Assembly (NCBI RefSeq): GCF_004349315.1
Contig: NZ_SMLH01000003.1
Coordinates: forward strand, 62,001-126,000
DNA from: Flavobacterium ranwuense
Lineage (GTDB): Bacteria > Bacteroidota > Bacteroidia > Flavobacteriales > Flavobacteriaceae
Direction of reading: 5' to 3'
Length of the DNA stretch: 64,000 bases
Shown here: piece by piece, positions 26,903 through 36,158 of the stretch
Layout: each line of letters begins with the position of its first letter
Numbering within the stretch: the first letter of the stretch is position 1
The notes under the pieces: generated by a model
What the model was told of the DNA's origin: nothing
Seen by the model: the letters and a program-made list of their open reading frames with translations, nothing else
Database searches by the model: none
Position numbers and translations under genes: made by a program

Positions 26903-27703
26903 TTATTTTTTTGGGATAAAACAAACAGGAATTGCTGTCATTTTATGTTGATTGATCGTATTTAATCGCTTATAAATTTCGAAAACAACTTTTTCTCTTC
27001 CTGAAAAAGCATTCGAAGATTTTCCGGCTTCATTTTGGGCCATTGCCCATTCCAGCTCGTCATAACTGGCTCCTAATTGATCTTCATCTGTTCTTTCGTC
27101 ACCAAATAATCCATCAGTAGGCGATGCATTTAAAATAGAATCCGGGACTTTTAAGTAACTGCCTAAAAGAAAGACTTCTGACTTCATTAAATCAGCAATA
27201 GGGCTCAAATCAACCCCACCATCACCATATTTTGTATAAAAACCCACTCCAAAATCTTCTACTTTGTTTCCAGTTCCTGCAACTAATAAGCCATGAATGC
27301 CAGCAAAGTAGTAAAGTGTTGTCATTCTTAACCGTGCCCGGGTATTGGCAAGTGATAAATGAACTTTATCGCTATCTGAAATATCGGGTACAGCTTTCTT
27401 GAAAGTTTCGAAAACGGAGCTCAAATCAGCTTCAATACTGGATACATTAGGAAATCTTTTTTTTAATTGTTCGATATGTTCCTGTCCACGGGTTACGTGA
27501 CTTTGTGCCTGATGGATGGGCATTTCAACGCATAAAACTTTTAATCCTGTTTGCGCACATAATGTTGAGGTAACTGCCGAATCTACTCCTCCTGAAACCC
27601 CAATTACAAAACCATTTACTTTTGCATTTTCTGCATATTTTTTTAACCAATTTACAATATGAGTATTCACTTTTTCAACAGGTAATGTGCTTTTTTTAGT
27701 CAT
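26903..27703 (-). CDS. nadE: NAD+ synthase, ammonia-dependent
   Basis: A 266-residue protein with the ATP-pyrophosphatase P-loop SGGVDS at 37-42 and the NAD+ synthase landmarks GTGNKVEDFGVGFYTKYGDGGVDLSPI and SPTDGLFGDERTDEDQLG. There is no glutaminase domain, so it should use free ammonia to convert deamido-NAD to NAD. It is divergent from gldB with an intergenic region that holds -7 elements for both strands, as in Flavobacterium johnsoniae where nadE also neighbours gldB. Confidence 0.95.
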   Translation of the reverse strand: MTKKSTLPVEKVNTHIVNWLKKYAENAKVNGFVIGVSGGVDSAVTSTLCAQTGLKVLCVEMPIHQAQSHVTRGQEHIEQLKKRFPNVSSIEADLSSVFETFKKAVPDISDSDKVHLSLANTRARLRMTTLYYFAGIHGLLVAGTGNKVEDFGVGFYTKYGDGGVDLSPIADLMKSEVFLLGSYLKVPDSILNASPTDGLFGDERTDEDQLGASYDELEWAMAQNEAGKSSNAFSGREKVVFEIYKRLNTINQHKMTAIPVCFIPKK

Positions 27704-27732
27704 AATAGTTTACATTTTAAAAATCAGGAATG

Positions 27733-27740
27733 TATATTTG
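27733..27740 (+). promoter_or_regulatory. -7 promoter element TATATTTG for gldB
   Basis: An exact TAnnTTTG match, 63 bases before the gldB start. Confidence 0.5.
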
Positions 27741-27785
27741 CAAAATCAATTTGTTGCGCATTCGTTTCCTTAGATTCTTTGGACG

Positions 27786-27793
27786 CAAATTTA
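27786..27793 (-). promoter_or_regulatory. -7 promoter element TAAATTTG for nadE
   Basis: On the minus strand, 82 bases before the nadE start. It overlaps the intergenic leader of gldB, giving an interleaved divergent promoter pair. Confidence 0.45.
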
Positions 27794-27803
27794 ATTAATA
27801 TAT

Positions 27804-28760
27804 ATGAAAAAATATCTGTTTCTTGTAGTCTTTTGTCTCTTTCTTTTATCCTGTGATAAGAAAAATAAAGTTGAAAGTGCCGTTACAGCAATTCCTTTGG
27901 AAGTAAAAGTGGAACGCTTTGACAAAATATTTTTTGAAACTCCACCGCAGGATTTAGAAAAAGTAAAAAAAGAATTTCCGTTTTTTTTTCCTCCAAGAAA
28001 TGATAATAGTGTTTGGTTGAATAAAATGCAGGATCCGTTGTGGAGAGAATTGTACACCGAAGTTCAAAAAAAATATAGTGATTTTGGACCAGTAAAAGTG
28101 GAGTTAGAGTCACTTTTTAAACACATCAAATATTATTTTCCTAAGACAAAAACACCCAAAGTAATCACTGTAATCTCTGAAATGGATTATAAAAATAAGG
28201 CTATTTATGCGGATAGTTTGGTTGTTATTTCGCTTGAATTGTATTTAGGAAAGGATCATAAATTTTATCAGTTTCCAAATTATTTGAAACAAAATTTTGA
28301 GGAAAGACAAATCGCGCCAGATGTAGTTTCGAGTTTTTCGGAACGTCAAATCCCGCCTGTTTTGGACAAAAATTTACTTAGTCAAATGATTTATTATGGA
28401 AAGCAATTGTATTTAAAAGACTTACTTTTGCCGGATTATACCGATGCCGAAAAGATGGGATATACTCCAGAACAGATAACATGGTGTCAAGAAAATGAAA
28501 GTTATATGTGGCGTTATTTTATTGAAAAAGAAATGCTTTACAGTAATGATCAAAAGTTAATTTCCCGGTTTATAAACCCGGCACCATTTTCTAAATTTTA
28601 TTTGGAAATTGATAATGAATCACCAGGGCAGGTTGGTGCCTGGATAGGATGGCAAATGGTACGCTCTTATATGAAAAATAATGAAGTGCCTATCGCAGAT
28701 TTATTAAAAACCAATACAAAAGAAATATTTGTGAAATCTAAATACAAACCCAAGAAGTAA
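27804..28760 (+). CDS. gldB: gliding motility lipoprotein GldB
   Basis: A 318-residue predicted lipoprotein with lipobox Cys17 (LLSCDKK). Conserved GldB features include KVERFDKIFFETPP, PFFFPPRND, ISEMDYKNKAIYADSLVVISLELYLG and PFSKFYLEIDNESPGQVGAWIGWQMVR. GldB is required for gliding of Flavobacterium and is one of the gld proteins tied to the type IX secretion and motility machinery. The stop and the gldC start overlap by one base (TAATG), so the two are probably translated together. Confidence 0.95.
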   Translation: MKKYLFLVVFCLFLLSCDKKNKVESAVTAIPLEVKVERFDKIFFETPPQDLEKVKKEFPFFFPPRNDNSVWLNKMQDPLWRELYTEVQKKYSDFGPVKVELESLFKHIKYYFPKTKTPKVITVISEMDYKNKAIYADSLVVISLELYLGKDHKFYQFPNYLKQNFEERQIAPDVVSSFSERQIPPVLDKNLLSQMIYYGKQLYLKDLLLPDYTDAEKMGYTPEQITWCQENESYMWRYFIEKEMLYSNDQKLISRFINPAPFSKFYLEIDNESPGQVGAWIGWQMVRSYMKNNEVPIADLLKTNTKEIFVKSKYKPKK

Positions 28761-29095
28761 TGTCGAATAAAAATACATCAGAAATTAAGTTTCTAATTGA
28801 ATTAGATGAAAACCGAGTTCCGGAAAAATTAATGTGGTCAGCCAAAGACGGTGGAGTCGAACAAGAAGAGGCAAAAGCAATTATGTTGTCTATCTGGGAC
28901 AGCAAGGCAAAAGAAAGTATGCGAATTGATTTATGGACTAAAGATATGCCAGTTGATGAAATGAAAATTTTCTTTCACCAAACTTTAGTGGCAATGTCCG
29001 AAACATTCAAACGCGCTACAGATGATGAAAAAATGGCAGATACCATGAAAGATTTCTGCGATTATTTTGCGGAAAAACTGGAGTTGACAAAATAG
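28760..29095 (+). CDS. gldC: gliding motility protein GldC
   Basis: A 111-residue cytoplasmic protein with no signal peptide, matching GldC over its length (SEIKFLIELDENRVPEKLMW, LSIWDSKAKESMRIDLWTKD, MPVDEMKIFFHQTL). In Flavobacterium gldC is co-transcribed with gldB and improves gliding efficiency; the biochemical role is unknown. It overlaps the gldB stop by one base. A strong terminator separates it from the convergent engB. Confidence 0.94.
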   Translation: MSNKNTSEIKFLIELDENRVPEKLMWSAKDGGVEQEEAKAIMLSIWDSKAKESMRIDLWTKDMPVDEMKIFFHQTLVAMSETFKRATDDEKMADTMKDFCDYFAEKLELTK

Positions 29096-29119
29096 AATAG
29101 ATTGTATGCTAAAAAATAA

Positions 29120-29156
29120 AATCCCAAAACTAAAATTTTTAGTTTTGGGATTTTTT
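29120..29156. terminator. bidirectional terminator between gldC and engB
   Basis: A stem of about 16 bp (AATCCCAAAACTAAAA with its complement), followed by TTTTTT on the plus strand and A-rich sequence on the other side. Confidence 0.85.
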
Positions 29157-29174
29157 ATATAATAAATTTAGTTC

Positions 29175-29795
29175 TTAAAACTGACTATTATTTTTGAAAA
29201 CTTCTTGATTCACTTCGTCAATATAAGAAAGTAATTCTTCTTTTCCAGTCGATTCTGTTGCTGAAGTAACAAAGTAATGCGGCATTTCGGCCCAATTGTT
29301 AGCAAACATTTTCTTCTTGTACGCTGCAATATGAGAATCAATTTTCACTTTACTGATTTTATCTGCTTTGGTGAAAACGATACAAAAAGGAATTTCACTT
29401 TCGCCCATATAAGACATGAATTCAATATCTATGGTTTGTGCTTCATGACGAATATCAATCAGAACAAAAGCACAAACTAATTGCTCTCTAGTTTCAAAAT
29501 AATCAGTAATAAATTCTTGAAAAATTGATTTCGTTTTTTTAGAAACTTTTGCATAACCGTAACCTGGTAAATCGACAAGAAACCAATTGTTGTTAATCAA
29601 AAAGTGATTAATCAATTGTGTTTTTCCCGGTCTTCCTGATGTTTTTGCTAATTTTTTTTGATTCGTTAGCATGTTAATCAAAGAGGATTTTCCAACATTT
29701 GATCGGCCAATAAAAGCATATTCCGGCAAAAAGTCTTTGGGACATTTGGCTACATCGGAGTTGCTGATAACAAATTCGGCAGTATTAATTTTCAT
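29175..29795 (-). CDS. engB: ribosome biogenesis GTPase YsxC/EngB
   Basis: A 206-residue GTPase of the YihA/YsxC type. P-loop GRSNVGKSS lies at 30-38. The second and third switch motifs appear as SGRPGKTQ and DLPGYGYAKVS, and the nucleotide specificity motif is TKADK. It assists large ribosomal subunit assembly and is usually essential. It is the downstream gene of a small two-gene minus-strand unit with the alpha/beta hydrolase, 32 bases apart, in the order known from Flavobacterium johnsoniae. Confidence 0.95.
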   Translation of the reverse strand: MKINTAEFVISNSDVAKCPKDFLPEYAFIGRSNVGKSSLINMLTNQKKLAKTSGRPGKTQLINHFLINNNWFLVDLPGYGYAKVSKKTKSIFQEFITDYFETREQLVCAFVLIDIRHEAQTIDIEFMSYMGESEIPFCIVFTKADKISKVKIDSHIAAYKKKMFANNWAEMPHYFVTSATESTGKEELLSYIDEVNQEVFKNNSQF

Positions 29796-29827
29796 TTTTT
29801 CTAGGTGTAAAATTCTCCTTTTTAGGA

Positions 29828-30601
29828 TTAGTGCACTGATAAATGCGTGTGTGTTAACCAGTCTTCTAATAAACGATTAAATTCATCAGGATGCTCCATC
29901 ATGGCAGCATGACCACATTTATCTATCCAGTATAAGGTAGAATTAGGTAATAATTTATTGAATTCTTCTGCAACATCTGGAGGTGTAACTTTGTCGTTTT
30001 TTCCCCAGATTATACAAGTTTGAACATGCATTTTTGGCAAATCTTTTGCCATATTATGACGAATGGCACTTTTGGCAATTGTCAGTGTTTTTATCAATTT
30101 TATTCTGTCATTTACAGATTCGTAAACTTCATCAATAAGTTCTTTGGTAGCTACTTTTGGATCATAAAATACATCTTCAGCTTTTTTCTTAATGTATTCA
30201 TAGTCTCCTCTTTTAGGATAACTATCACCCATTGCGCTTTCATAAAGCCCAGAACTTCCAGTTATTACAAGTCCGGCTACTTTTTCAGGATACATTTTAG
30301 TGTGGTACAAAGCAATATGACCACCTAATGAATTTCCTAAAAGAATTACCCTGTCTAACCCTTTGAATGTGATGAAATCTTTAACATATTTTGCAAAACT
30401 TTTTACATTCGTTTTTAAAATGTTTTGAGTGTATATCGGTAAATCTGGGATTATTATTTTATATCCTTTTGTAGAGAAGTAACTTGCTACAGCGTCAAAG
30501 TTGCTAAGTCCACCCATGAGTCCATGTAAAATGACAATTGGAGTTCCTTCGCCAGCTTCATAATAGCTATATCTACCTTCTTTTTTATAGTGTTTTTCCA
30601 T
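29828..30601 (-). CDS. alpha/beta hydrolase
   Basis: A 257-residue hydrolase fold protein with oxyanion motif ILHGLMGG, nucleophile elbow GNSLGGH (Ser91), acid in WGKNDKVTPP and catalytic His in DKCGHAAMMEHP. No signal peptide is present, so it should be cytosolic. The substrate is unknown; esterase, lipase-like or C-C hydrolase activities are possible. It precedes engB on the same strand and has its own -7 element at 30631-30638. Confidence 0.9.
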   Translation of the reverse strand: MEKHYKKEGRYSYYEAGEGTPIVILHGLMGGLSNFDAVASYFSTKGYKIIIPDLPIYTQNILKTNVKSFAKYVKDFITFKGLDRVILLGNSLGGHIALYHTKMYPEKVAGLVITGSSGLYESAMGDSYPKRGDYEYIKKKAEDVFYDPKVATKELIDEVYESVNDRIKLIKTLTIAKSAIRHNMAKDLPKMHVQTCIIWGKNDKVTPPDVAEEFNKLLPNSTLYWIDKCGHAAMMEHPDEFNRLLEDWLTHTHLSVH

Positions 30602-30630
30602 TTTTTTTGAATGCGGATTTTCAATTTTGA

Positions 30631-30638
30631 CAAATATA
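30631..30638 (-). promoter_or_regulatory. -7 promoter element TATATTTG for the hydrolase-engB unit
   Basis: On the minus strand, 30 bases before the hydrolase ATG. The 380-base gap 30602-30982 otherwise holds the mraZ operator region at its right end and low-complexity AT sequence. Confidence 0.6.
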
Positions 30639-30892
30639 GGATTTAATAAATAAAAATGAATTTTTACAACAATTTTTAATTGTAAAATTATACATGTTGC
30701 TGTGAAAACAGGCTTCTCTTTTTGTCGTATTTGAGTTTTAAAATTTGATTATTTCGGAATTGGTTGTAAGATTTTAAATTGAAATTTTATTGTATTTCAT
30801 CTCCTTTTTTTTATAACATTACCTTTCTTACAAATAAAATAAAAGAGAGCTAACGTCTTGATTGTCCAAAAATTAAAGGTTTTTGACCAAAA

Positions 30893-30938
30893 GTGGTTAA
30901 ACTTATTAACAAAGTGGTATATAGTGGTAAATTGTGGT
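30893..30938 (+). promoter_or_regulatory. putative MraZ operator: GTGGT direct repeats
   Basis: GTGGT occurs at 30893, 30914, 30924 and 30934. The last three are spaced exactly 10 bases apart and the first lies 21 bases upstream, so all sit on nearly the same helical face. In other bacteria MraZ represses the dcw cluster by binding repeats of GTGGG with 5-base gaps in the same position. The mraZ start is 45 bases downstream, and a TA-rich near-match to the -7 element (TAATTTTTG, 30949-30957) follows the array. Confidence 0.72.
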
Positions 30939-30982
30939 AATATTTTTTATATTTTTGCTCAACATCATTTAAAACTTTTTGC

Positions 30983-31456
30983 TTGGATACAATTATAGGA
31001 ACATATGAATGTAAAGTCGATGCTAAAGGGAGGTTGCTGTTGCCAGCGCCTTTGAAAAAGCAATTGGCTGCTTCACTTCAAAACGGATTCGTTTTGAAGC
31101 GTTCCGTTTTTCAACCTTGTTTGGAATTATATCCTATGCAGGAGTGGGATTTGATGATGCAAAAAATCAATAAGTTGAATCGATTTGTAAAGAAGAACAA
31201 TGATTTTATCCGCAGGTTTACTGCTGGGGTTAAAGTGGTTGAAATAGATGCTTTGGGTAGATTATTAGTACCGAAAGATTTAGTAATGTTTGCGAGTATC
31301 GCTAAAGAGGTCGTGTTTTCATCGGCAGTGAATATTGTTGAGATTTGGGATAAAGATTTATACGAAAAATCAATAAACGGGGAAGACGTTGATTTTGCAG
31401 ATTTGGCAGAAGAAGTAATGGGAAATATAAATGACGACGACAATGGAATATCATAA
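30983..31456 (+). CDS. mraZ: transcriptional regulator MraZ
   Basis: A 157-residue protein with two AbrB-like repeats, each with the diagnostic core DAKGRLLLP (N-terminal) and DALGRLLVP (C-terminal). MraZ is the first gene of the division and cell-wall cluster and in characterised bacteria represses it. The start is a TTG at 30983, giving MDTIIGTYECKVDAKGR; no ATG preserves the first domain. Four GTGGT repeats upstream look like its own operator. Its 3' end overlaps rsmH by 26 bases. Confidence 0.94.
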   Translation: MDTIIGTYECKVDAKGRLLLPAPLKKQLAASLQNGFVLKRSVFQPCLELYPMQEWDLMMQKINKLNRFVKKNNDFIRRFTAGVKVVEIDALGRLLVPKDLVMFASIAKEVVFSSAVNIVEIWDKDLYEKSINGEDVDFADLAEEVMGNINDDDNGIS

Positions 31457-32339
31457 TCCGGTTTTGCTTCAGGCATCAGTAGATGGTTTAAATATTAGGC
31501 CTGACGGCATTTATGTAGATGTGACTTTTGGCGGTGGAGGACATTCAAAAGAAATTTTGAAAAGACTCGGGCCAAACGGAAAGTTGTTTGCTTTCGATCA
31601 GGATGAAGATGCTTTGGCAAATTCTCTGCTAGATGAAAGATTTACGCTTATAAATGAGAATTTCCGTTTTATAAAACGGTTTTTGCGTTTTTATGGGGTG
31701 AAAAGTGTTGATGGAATCTTGGCCGATTTAGGGGTTTCATCTCATCAATTTGATGTTCCGGAAAGAGGTTTTTCTACTCGCTTTGATGCAGGATTAGATA
31801 TGAGAATGAGTCAGAAAAATGATTTGAATGCCTATCGGGTTGTCAATGAATATGATGATGTAAATTTGAAAAGGGTGTTTTTGGATTATGGTGAATTGAA
31901 AAATGCACCTGCTTTGGCAAGAACAATTATAGAGGCCAGAGAGGAGCAGCCAATCAAAACAACCGATGAATTGAAAGAGGTTTTGGCGAGATATTTACCG
32001 GAAAGAGTTAGAAATAAAATATTGGCTCAAATCTATCAGGCTATTCGAATTGAAGTGAATCAGGAAATGGATGTTTTGAAAGAGTTTTTGGAACAATCCT
32101 TAGAAATATTGAATCCGGGCGGAAGATTAAGTGTGATCTCGTATCACTCATTAGAAGATCGATTGGTGAAAAGATTTGTAAAAAACGGAATGTTTGAAGG
32201 GGAACCTGAACGTGACTTTTTTGGTAATTTTTCAGTGCCGTTTAAAACAGTTGGAAAATTAATTGTTCCGGATAATGCTGAAATAAAAGAGAACAATAGA
32301 GCAAGAAGTGCCAAATTAAGAATTGCTGAAAAGATATAA
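31431..32339 (+). CDS. rsmH: 16S rRNA (cytosine1402-N4)-methyltransferase RsmH
   Basis: A 302-residue SAM methyltransferase with the RsmH motif VTFGGGGHSKEIL near the N-terminus, ADLGVSSHQFD, the RGFSTRFDAGLDMRM block and the C-terminal SVISYHSLEDRLVK. It methylates the ribosomal P-site cytosine. It is the second gene of the dcw cluster and overlaps mraZ. Two starts are possible: ATG 31431 (MTTTMEYHN) and ATG 31443 (MEYHNPVLL); the second matches the usual N-terminus but the first is also common in relatives. Confidence 0.95.
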   Translation: MTTTMEYHNPVLLQASVDGLNIRPDGIYVDVTFGGGGHSKEILKRLGPNGKLFAFDQDEDALANSLLDERFTLINENFRFIKRFLRFYGVKSVDGILADLGVSSHQFDVPERGFSTRFDAGLDMRMSQKNDLNAYRVVNEYDDVNLKRVFLDYGELKNAPALARTIIEAREEQPIKTTDELKEVLARYLPERVRNKILAQIYQAIRIEVNQEMDVLKEFLEQSLEILNPGGRLSVISYHSLEDRLVKRFVKNGMFEGEPERDFFGNFSVPFKTVGKLIVPDNAEIKENNRARSAKLRIAEKI

Positions 32340-32350
32340 TTAGTCATAAA

Positions 32351-32698
32351 ATGAAAAACGGAGTTTACAGCCTATTGAAAGCGCGGTTTCTTATCAATGA
32401 TGATGCAGTAAAAAACTGGCGGTTTATTGTTTTTGTAATTCTACTGGCGATCGTTATGATTGCTAATACGCAGCGATTTGAACAAAAAGTGTTTCAGATT
32501 GCCGAGTTGACAAATCAGGTTAAAGAGTTGCGTTCGGAATTTGTGGACAGACGCTCAGAATTAATGAAATTAAAAATGGAATCAACTGTTTCTGAAAAAA
32601 TGATAGAAAAAGAAATTTTTCCGTCAACAGTTCCTCCAGTTAAAATAAAAGTTAAAAAAGAAGAAGAAAAAAGCTTTTTCAAAAAAATATGGCAGTAG
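32351..32698 (+). CDS. ftsL: FtsL-like division protein
   Basis: A 115-residue bitopic membrane protein: short cytoplasmic segment, one transmembrane helix (WRFIVFVILLAIVMIAN, about 23-40) and an extracytoplasmic coiled-coil stretch (about 43-85) ending in a Lys-rich tail. Position between rsmH and ftsI, topology and size are those of the FtsL family of Bacteroidetes, whose sequence is poorly conserved. FtsL would form a complex with FtsQ and a FtsB-like protein to activate the septal synthase. The end overlaps ftsI by 10 bases. Confidence 0.85.
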   Translation: MKNGVYSLLKARFLINDDAVKNWRFIVFVILLAIVMIANTQRFEQKVFQIAELTNQVKELRSEFVDRRSELMKLKMESTVSEKMIEKEIFPSTVPPVKIKVKKEEEKSFFKKIWQ

Positions 32699-34692
32699 AA
32701 GATAAATACATATCGTACAGAATTTATCTGGTTGCATTCGCTATCTTTTTGATGGCTATTGCGATTGCTGTAAAATTGACAAATATTCAATGGGTTGAGG
32801 GAGATTATTATAGAAAATTAGCCAAGGAAAGAACCGTTAAGAATTTTATCATTCCTGCTAATAAAGGAAATATTTATTCTGCCGATGGGAGCCTTTTAGC
32901 TACTTCCATTCCTAATTATGAAATACGTTTTGACGCTGTGGCTCCAAAAGCCGAAGCATTTGAAAAAAATGTGAAGTCGTTATCAGATTCATTGGCATCA
33001 GTTTTAGGAAAACCATCTAATTTTTTTGAAAACGAATTAAGAAAAGCCAGAGCTAATAAAAACAGGTATTATTTAGTTGCCCGTAAATTAAGTTATACCC
33101 AGTATTCTAAAATAAAAGGTTTTCCATTATTCAATTTAGGTGCTTACAAGGGCGGAATTATAATTGAACAAGAAACAGTACGAGAACATCCAATAGGGAA
33201 AATTGCAGAGCGCACTGTTGGTTATGAAAGGACTACAGAATCTGGATCATTTGATGGAAAAGGAATTGAATGGGCCTTTAGAAAATATTTGAACGGTAAA
33301 GACGGTAAGATTTTAAAGCAAAAAATAGCAAAAGGGCAGTGGAAACCCATTCGTGATATTAATGAAGTTGAACCTCAGGATGGATATGATGTGATATCCA
33401 CAATCGATGTTTATGTTCAGGATATCGCACATCACGCGTTATTGAAACAGTTGGAATTGTATGAGGCGGATCATGGTTGTGTAGTAGTTATGGAAACTAA
33501 AACGGGTCATGTAAAAGCAATTTCAAATTTAGGAAGAGCAGATGACGGAACCTATTATGAAACTACAAACTATGCAGTTGCCGAATCGCATGAACCTGGA
33601 TCTACTTATAAATTAGCAGGTTTAATGGCGCTTCTTGAAGATAAAAAAACGGATACCAGTACTGTTTATGACAGTAAAGGTGGAGTTGTGGTTTATTCAG
33701 GAAAAAAAGTAAACGATTCCCATACAGGAGGTTACGGAAAAATTTCTCTGGCAAGAGGTTTTGAACTTTCTTCTAATACGGTTTTGGTTCAGGCAGTTTA
33801 CAATGGGTACAAAAATGAGCCTTCAAAATTTGTAAATCATCTTAATAATTTTGGATTAAATAGAACTTTAGGGCTTTCGATTAAAGGAGAAGGAGTGCCT
33901 TATATTCCGCAGCCAAGTGATAAAAATTGGTCAAATATTTCACTGCCTTGGATGGCCTTTGGATATGGAGTTCATATTACACCGTTGCAAACATTAGCTT
34001 TTTATAACGCGGTTGCCAATGATGGTGAAATGGTAAAGCCTCAGTTTGTTTCTGAAATTAAAGAATGGAACAGAACCATCAAAAAATATGAGAAAGAAGT
34101 ATTGAATCCAAGAATTTGCTCTCCAGAAACTATTTCAAAATTAAAAGCTGTTCTGGCAAATGTTGTTAAAAAGGGAACGGGGTCAAAACTCTATTCGAAA
34201 GATTTTTCTATGGCGGGAAAAACAGGTACAGCTCAGGTTAATTATGGAAAAAGTGGTAGATCTGGAATGTATTATGCTTCTTCATTTGTAGGGTATTTTC
34301 CGGCGGATAAACCTATGTATTCTTGCATAGTTGTAGTTCATAGACCTAATACCGCGCTTAATAATTTTTATGGTGCTGATGTGGCAGGTCCCGTTTTTAA
34401 GAGAATTGCTCAAAAGATTTTTACAGATGCGCCCTCAACAAATGAGATTAAAAACCTAAATAGAAAGATTACAAAGCAAGAAAAAAGTTATGATTCTTAC
34501 TTTGTAAAATCAGAAAAGAAATTGCAATTAATCCCAAATGTGAAAGGAATGTCTGGAATGGATGCGGTTGCTTTATTGGAGAATTTAGGTGTAAAAGTAA
34601 AGGCTGTTGGAGTTGGTAAGGTGAAAAAACAATCGCTTGCTGCGGGTCAGAATATTGTGAAAAACACAACTATACTATTGGAATTATCATGA
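32689..34692 (+). CDS. ftsI: septal peptidoglycan transpeptidase FtsI (PBP3-type)
   Basis: A 667-residue class B penicillin-binding protein. One N-terminal transmembrane helix (about 10-30) is followed by a dimerisation/pedestal domain and the transpeptidase domain. Active-site motifs are STYK at 305-308 (Ser305), SSN at 361-363 and KTG at 511-513. A C-terminal PASTA domain (about 610-667, LIPNVKGMSGMDAVALLENL) is present. It cross-links septal peptidoglycan together with FtsW. The stop overlaps the murE start as ATGA. Confidence 0.95.
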   Translation: MAVEDKYISYRIYLVAFAIFLMAIAIAVKLTNIQWVEGDYYRKLAKERTVKNFIIPANKGNIYSADGSLLATSIPNYEIRFDAVAPKAEAFEKNVKSLSDSLASVLGKPSNFFENELRKARANKNRYYLVARKLSYTQYSKIKGFPLFNLGAYKGGIIIEQETVREHPIGKIAERTVGYERTTESGSFDGKGIEWAFRKYLNGKDGKILKQKIAKGQWKPIRDINEVEPQDGYDVISTIDVYVQDIAHHALLKQLELYEADHGCVVVMETKTGHVKAISNLGRADDGTYYETTNYAVAESHEPGSTYKLAGLMALLEDKKTDTSTVYDSKGGVVVYSGKKVNDSHTGGYGKISLARGFELSSNTVLVQAVYNGYKNEPSKFVNHLNNFGLNRTLGLSIKGEGVPYIPQPSDKNWSNISLPWMAFGYGVHITPLQTLAFYNAVANDGEMVKPQFVSEIKEWNRTIKKYEKEVLNPRICSPETISKLKAVLANVVKKGTGSKLYSKDFSMAGKTGTAQVNYGKSGRSGMYYASSFVGYFPADKPMYSCIVVVHRPNTALNNFYGADVAGPVFKRIAQKIFTDAPSTNEIKNLNRKITKQEKSYDSYFVKSEKKLQLIPNVKGMSGMDAVALLENLGVKVKAVGVGKVKKQSLAAGQNIVKNTTILLELS

Positions 34693-36152
34693 GTATATTA
34701 AAAGATATATTGTACAAAGTAGCTATCGAAGCCGTAAAAGGTTCGACGGATATTGCTATCAATAAAATGGATTTTGATTCTAGAAAAATCGAGTCCAATG
34801 ATGTTTTTATTGCTATTCGTGGCTCCATTTCTGATGGTCATGATTTTATAGAAAAAGCAATTCAACAAGGAGCTGTAGCAGTTATTTGCGATACATTTCC
34901 GGTGAATATTGCTAAAGGAATTACCTATGTTCAGGTAAAAGACACGAATTCTGCCCTCGCATTTATGGCTGCAAATTATTTTGGTGATCCTTCTCAAAAC
35001 TTGAAATTGGTTGGAATTACAGGGACAAACGGTAAAACGACCATTGCTTCTTTGTTGTACCAATTATTTAAAAAAGCAGGTTTTAAAGTTGGTTTGCTTT
35101 CGACAGTAAAAATTTTAGTTGATGACGTTGAATACAAAGCGACTCACACGACTCCAGATTCGATTACGATAAATCATTATCTAAAAGAAATGGTAGAAAA
35201 CGGTATTGAATACTGTTTTATGGAAGTGAGTTCTCATGGGATTCATCAAAAAAGAACCGAAGCATTGCATTTTGTTGGCGGTATTTTTACCAATTTGTCT
35301 CACGATCATTTGGATTATCATCCAACGTTTGCAGAATACAGGGATGTGAAAAAATCGTTCTTCGATAATTTGCCAAAAACAGCCTTTGCGTTGTCCAATA
35401 TTGATGATAAAAATGGGCAAGTGATGTTGCAGAACACCGCTGCTAAAAAAATGACCTATGCCTTAAAATCGTATGCCGATTATAAAGCGCAAATCCTGGA
35501 AAATCAATTGTCAGGTTTGTTTTTAAAAATAAACGGAAATGAAGTTTGGGTGAAGCTGATAGGAACATTTAATGCGTATAATTTATTGGCTATTTATGGA
35601 ACTGCGATTGAACTTGGAATGGAAAGTTTGGAAGTACTTCGGTTACTGTCAGATTTAGAAAGTGTTTCGGGACGTTTTCAATTTATTGTTTCCGCATCAA
35701 ATATTACTGCGATTGTGGATTATGCGCATACACCGGATGCATTAGAAAATGTGCTGAAAACTATCAATGACATTCGTACAAAAAACGAACAATTAATCAC
35801 GGTTGTAGGTTGTGGAGGAAATAGAGATAAAACCAAGCGACCAATTATGGCTGGAATTGCATCTGATCTGAGCGACAAAGCAATTTTCACTTCGGATAAT
35901 CCAAGAAACGAAGATCCGGAAGTTATTATTGCTGAAATGGAGCTAGGTGTTGCCTCTCAGAATTATAAAAAAATGTTGACCATAACTGATAGAAAACAAG
36001 CCATAAAAACGGCATGTCAATTGGCTCAGCCCAATGATATTATTTTAATTGCTGGGAAAGGGCATGAGACGTATCAGGAAATAAATGGAATACGTCATGA
36101 TTTTGACGATATGAAAATAGTTAAAGAAATATTAGACCAACTCCATAAATAG
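34689..36152 (+). CDS. murE: UDP-MurNAc-tripeptide synthetase MurE
   Basis: A 487-residue Mur ligase with ATP-binding motif GTNGKTT and the MurE specificity motif DNPRNEDP, in which the DNPR sequence marks meso-diaminopimelate as the added residue. It adds the third amino acid to UDP-MurNAc-L-Ala-D-Glu in the cytoplasm. This predicts a DAP-type cell wall, consistent with the Gram-negative Bacteroidetes. It starts inside the ftsI stop codon (ATGA) and is followed by mraY after 6 bases. Confidence 0.95.
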   Translation: MSILKDILYKVAIEAVKGSTDIAINKMDFDSRKIESNDVFIAIRGSISDGHDFIEKAIQQGAVAVICDTFPVNIAKGITYVQVKDTNSALAFMAANYFGDPSQNLKLVGITGTNGKTTIASLLYQLFKKAGFKVGLLSTVKILVDDVEYKATHTTPDSITINHYLKEMVENGIEYCFMEVSSHGIHQKRTEALHFVGGIFTNLSHDHLDYHPTFAEYRDVKKSFFDNLPKTAFALSNIDDKNGQVMLQNTAAKKMTYALKSYADYKAQILENQLSGLFLKINGNEVWVKLIGTFNAYNLLAIYGTAIELGMESLEVLRLLSDLESVSGRFQFIVSASNITAIVDYAHTPDALENVLKTINDIRTKNEQLITVVGCGGNRDKTKRPIMAGIASDLSDKAIFTSDNPRNEDPEVIIAEMELGVASQNYKKMLTITDRKQAIKTACQLAQPNDIILIAGKGHETYQEINGIRHDFDDMKIVKEILDQLHK

Positions 36153-36158
36153 AAAAAT

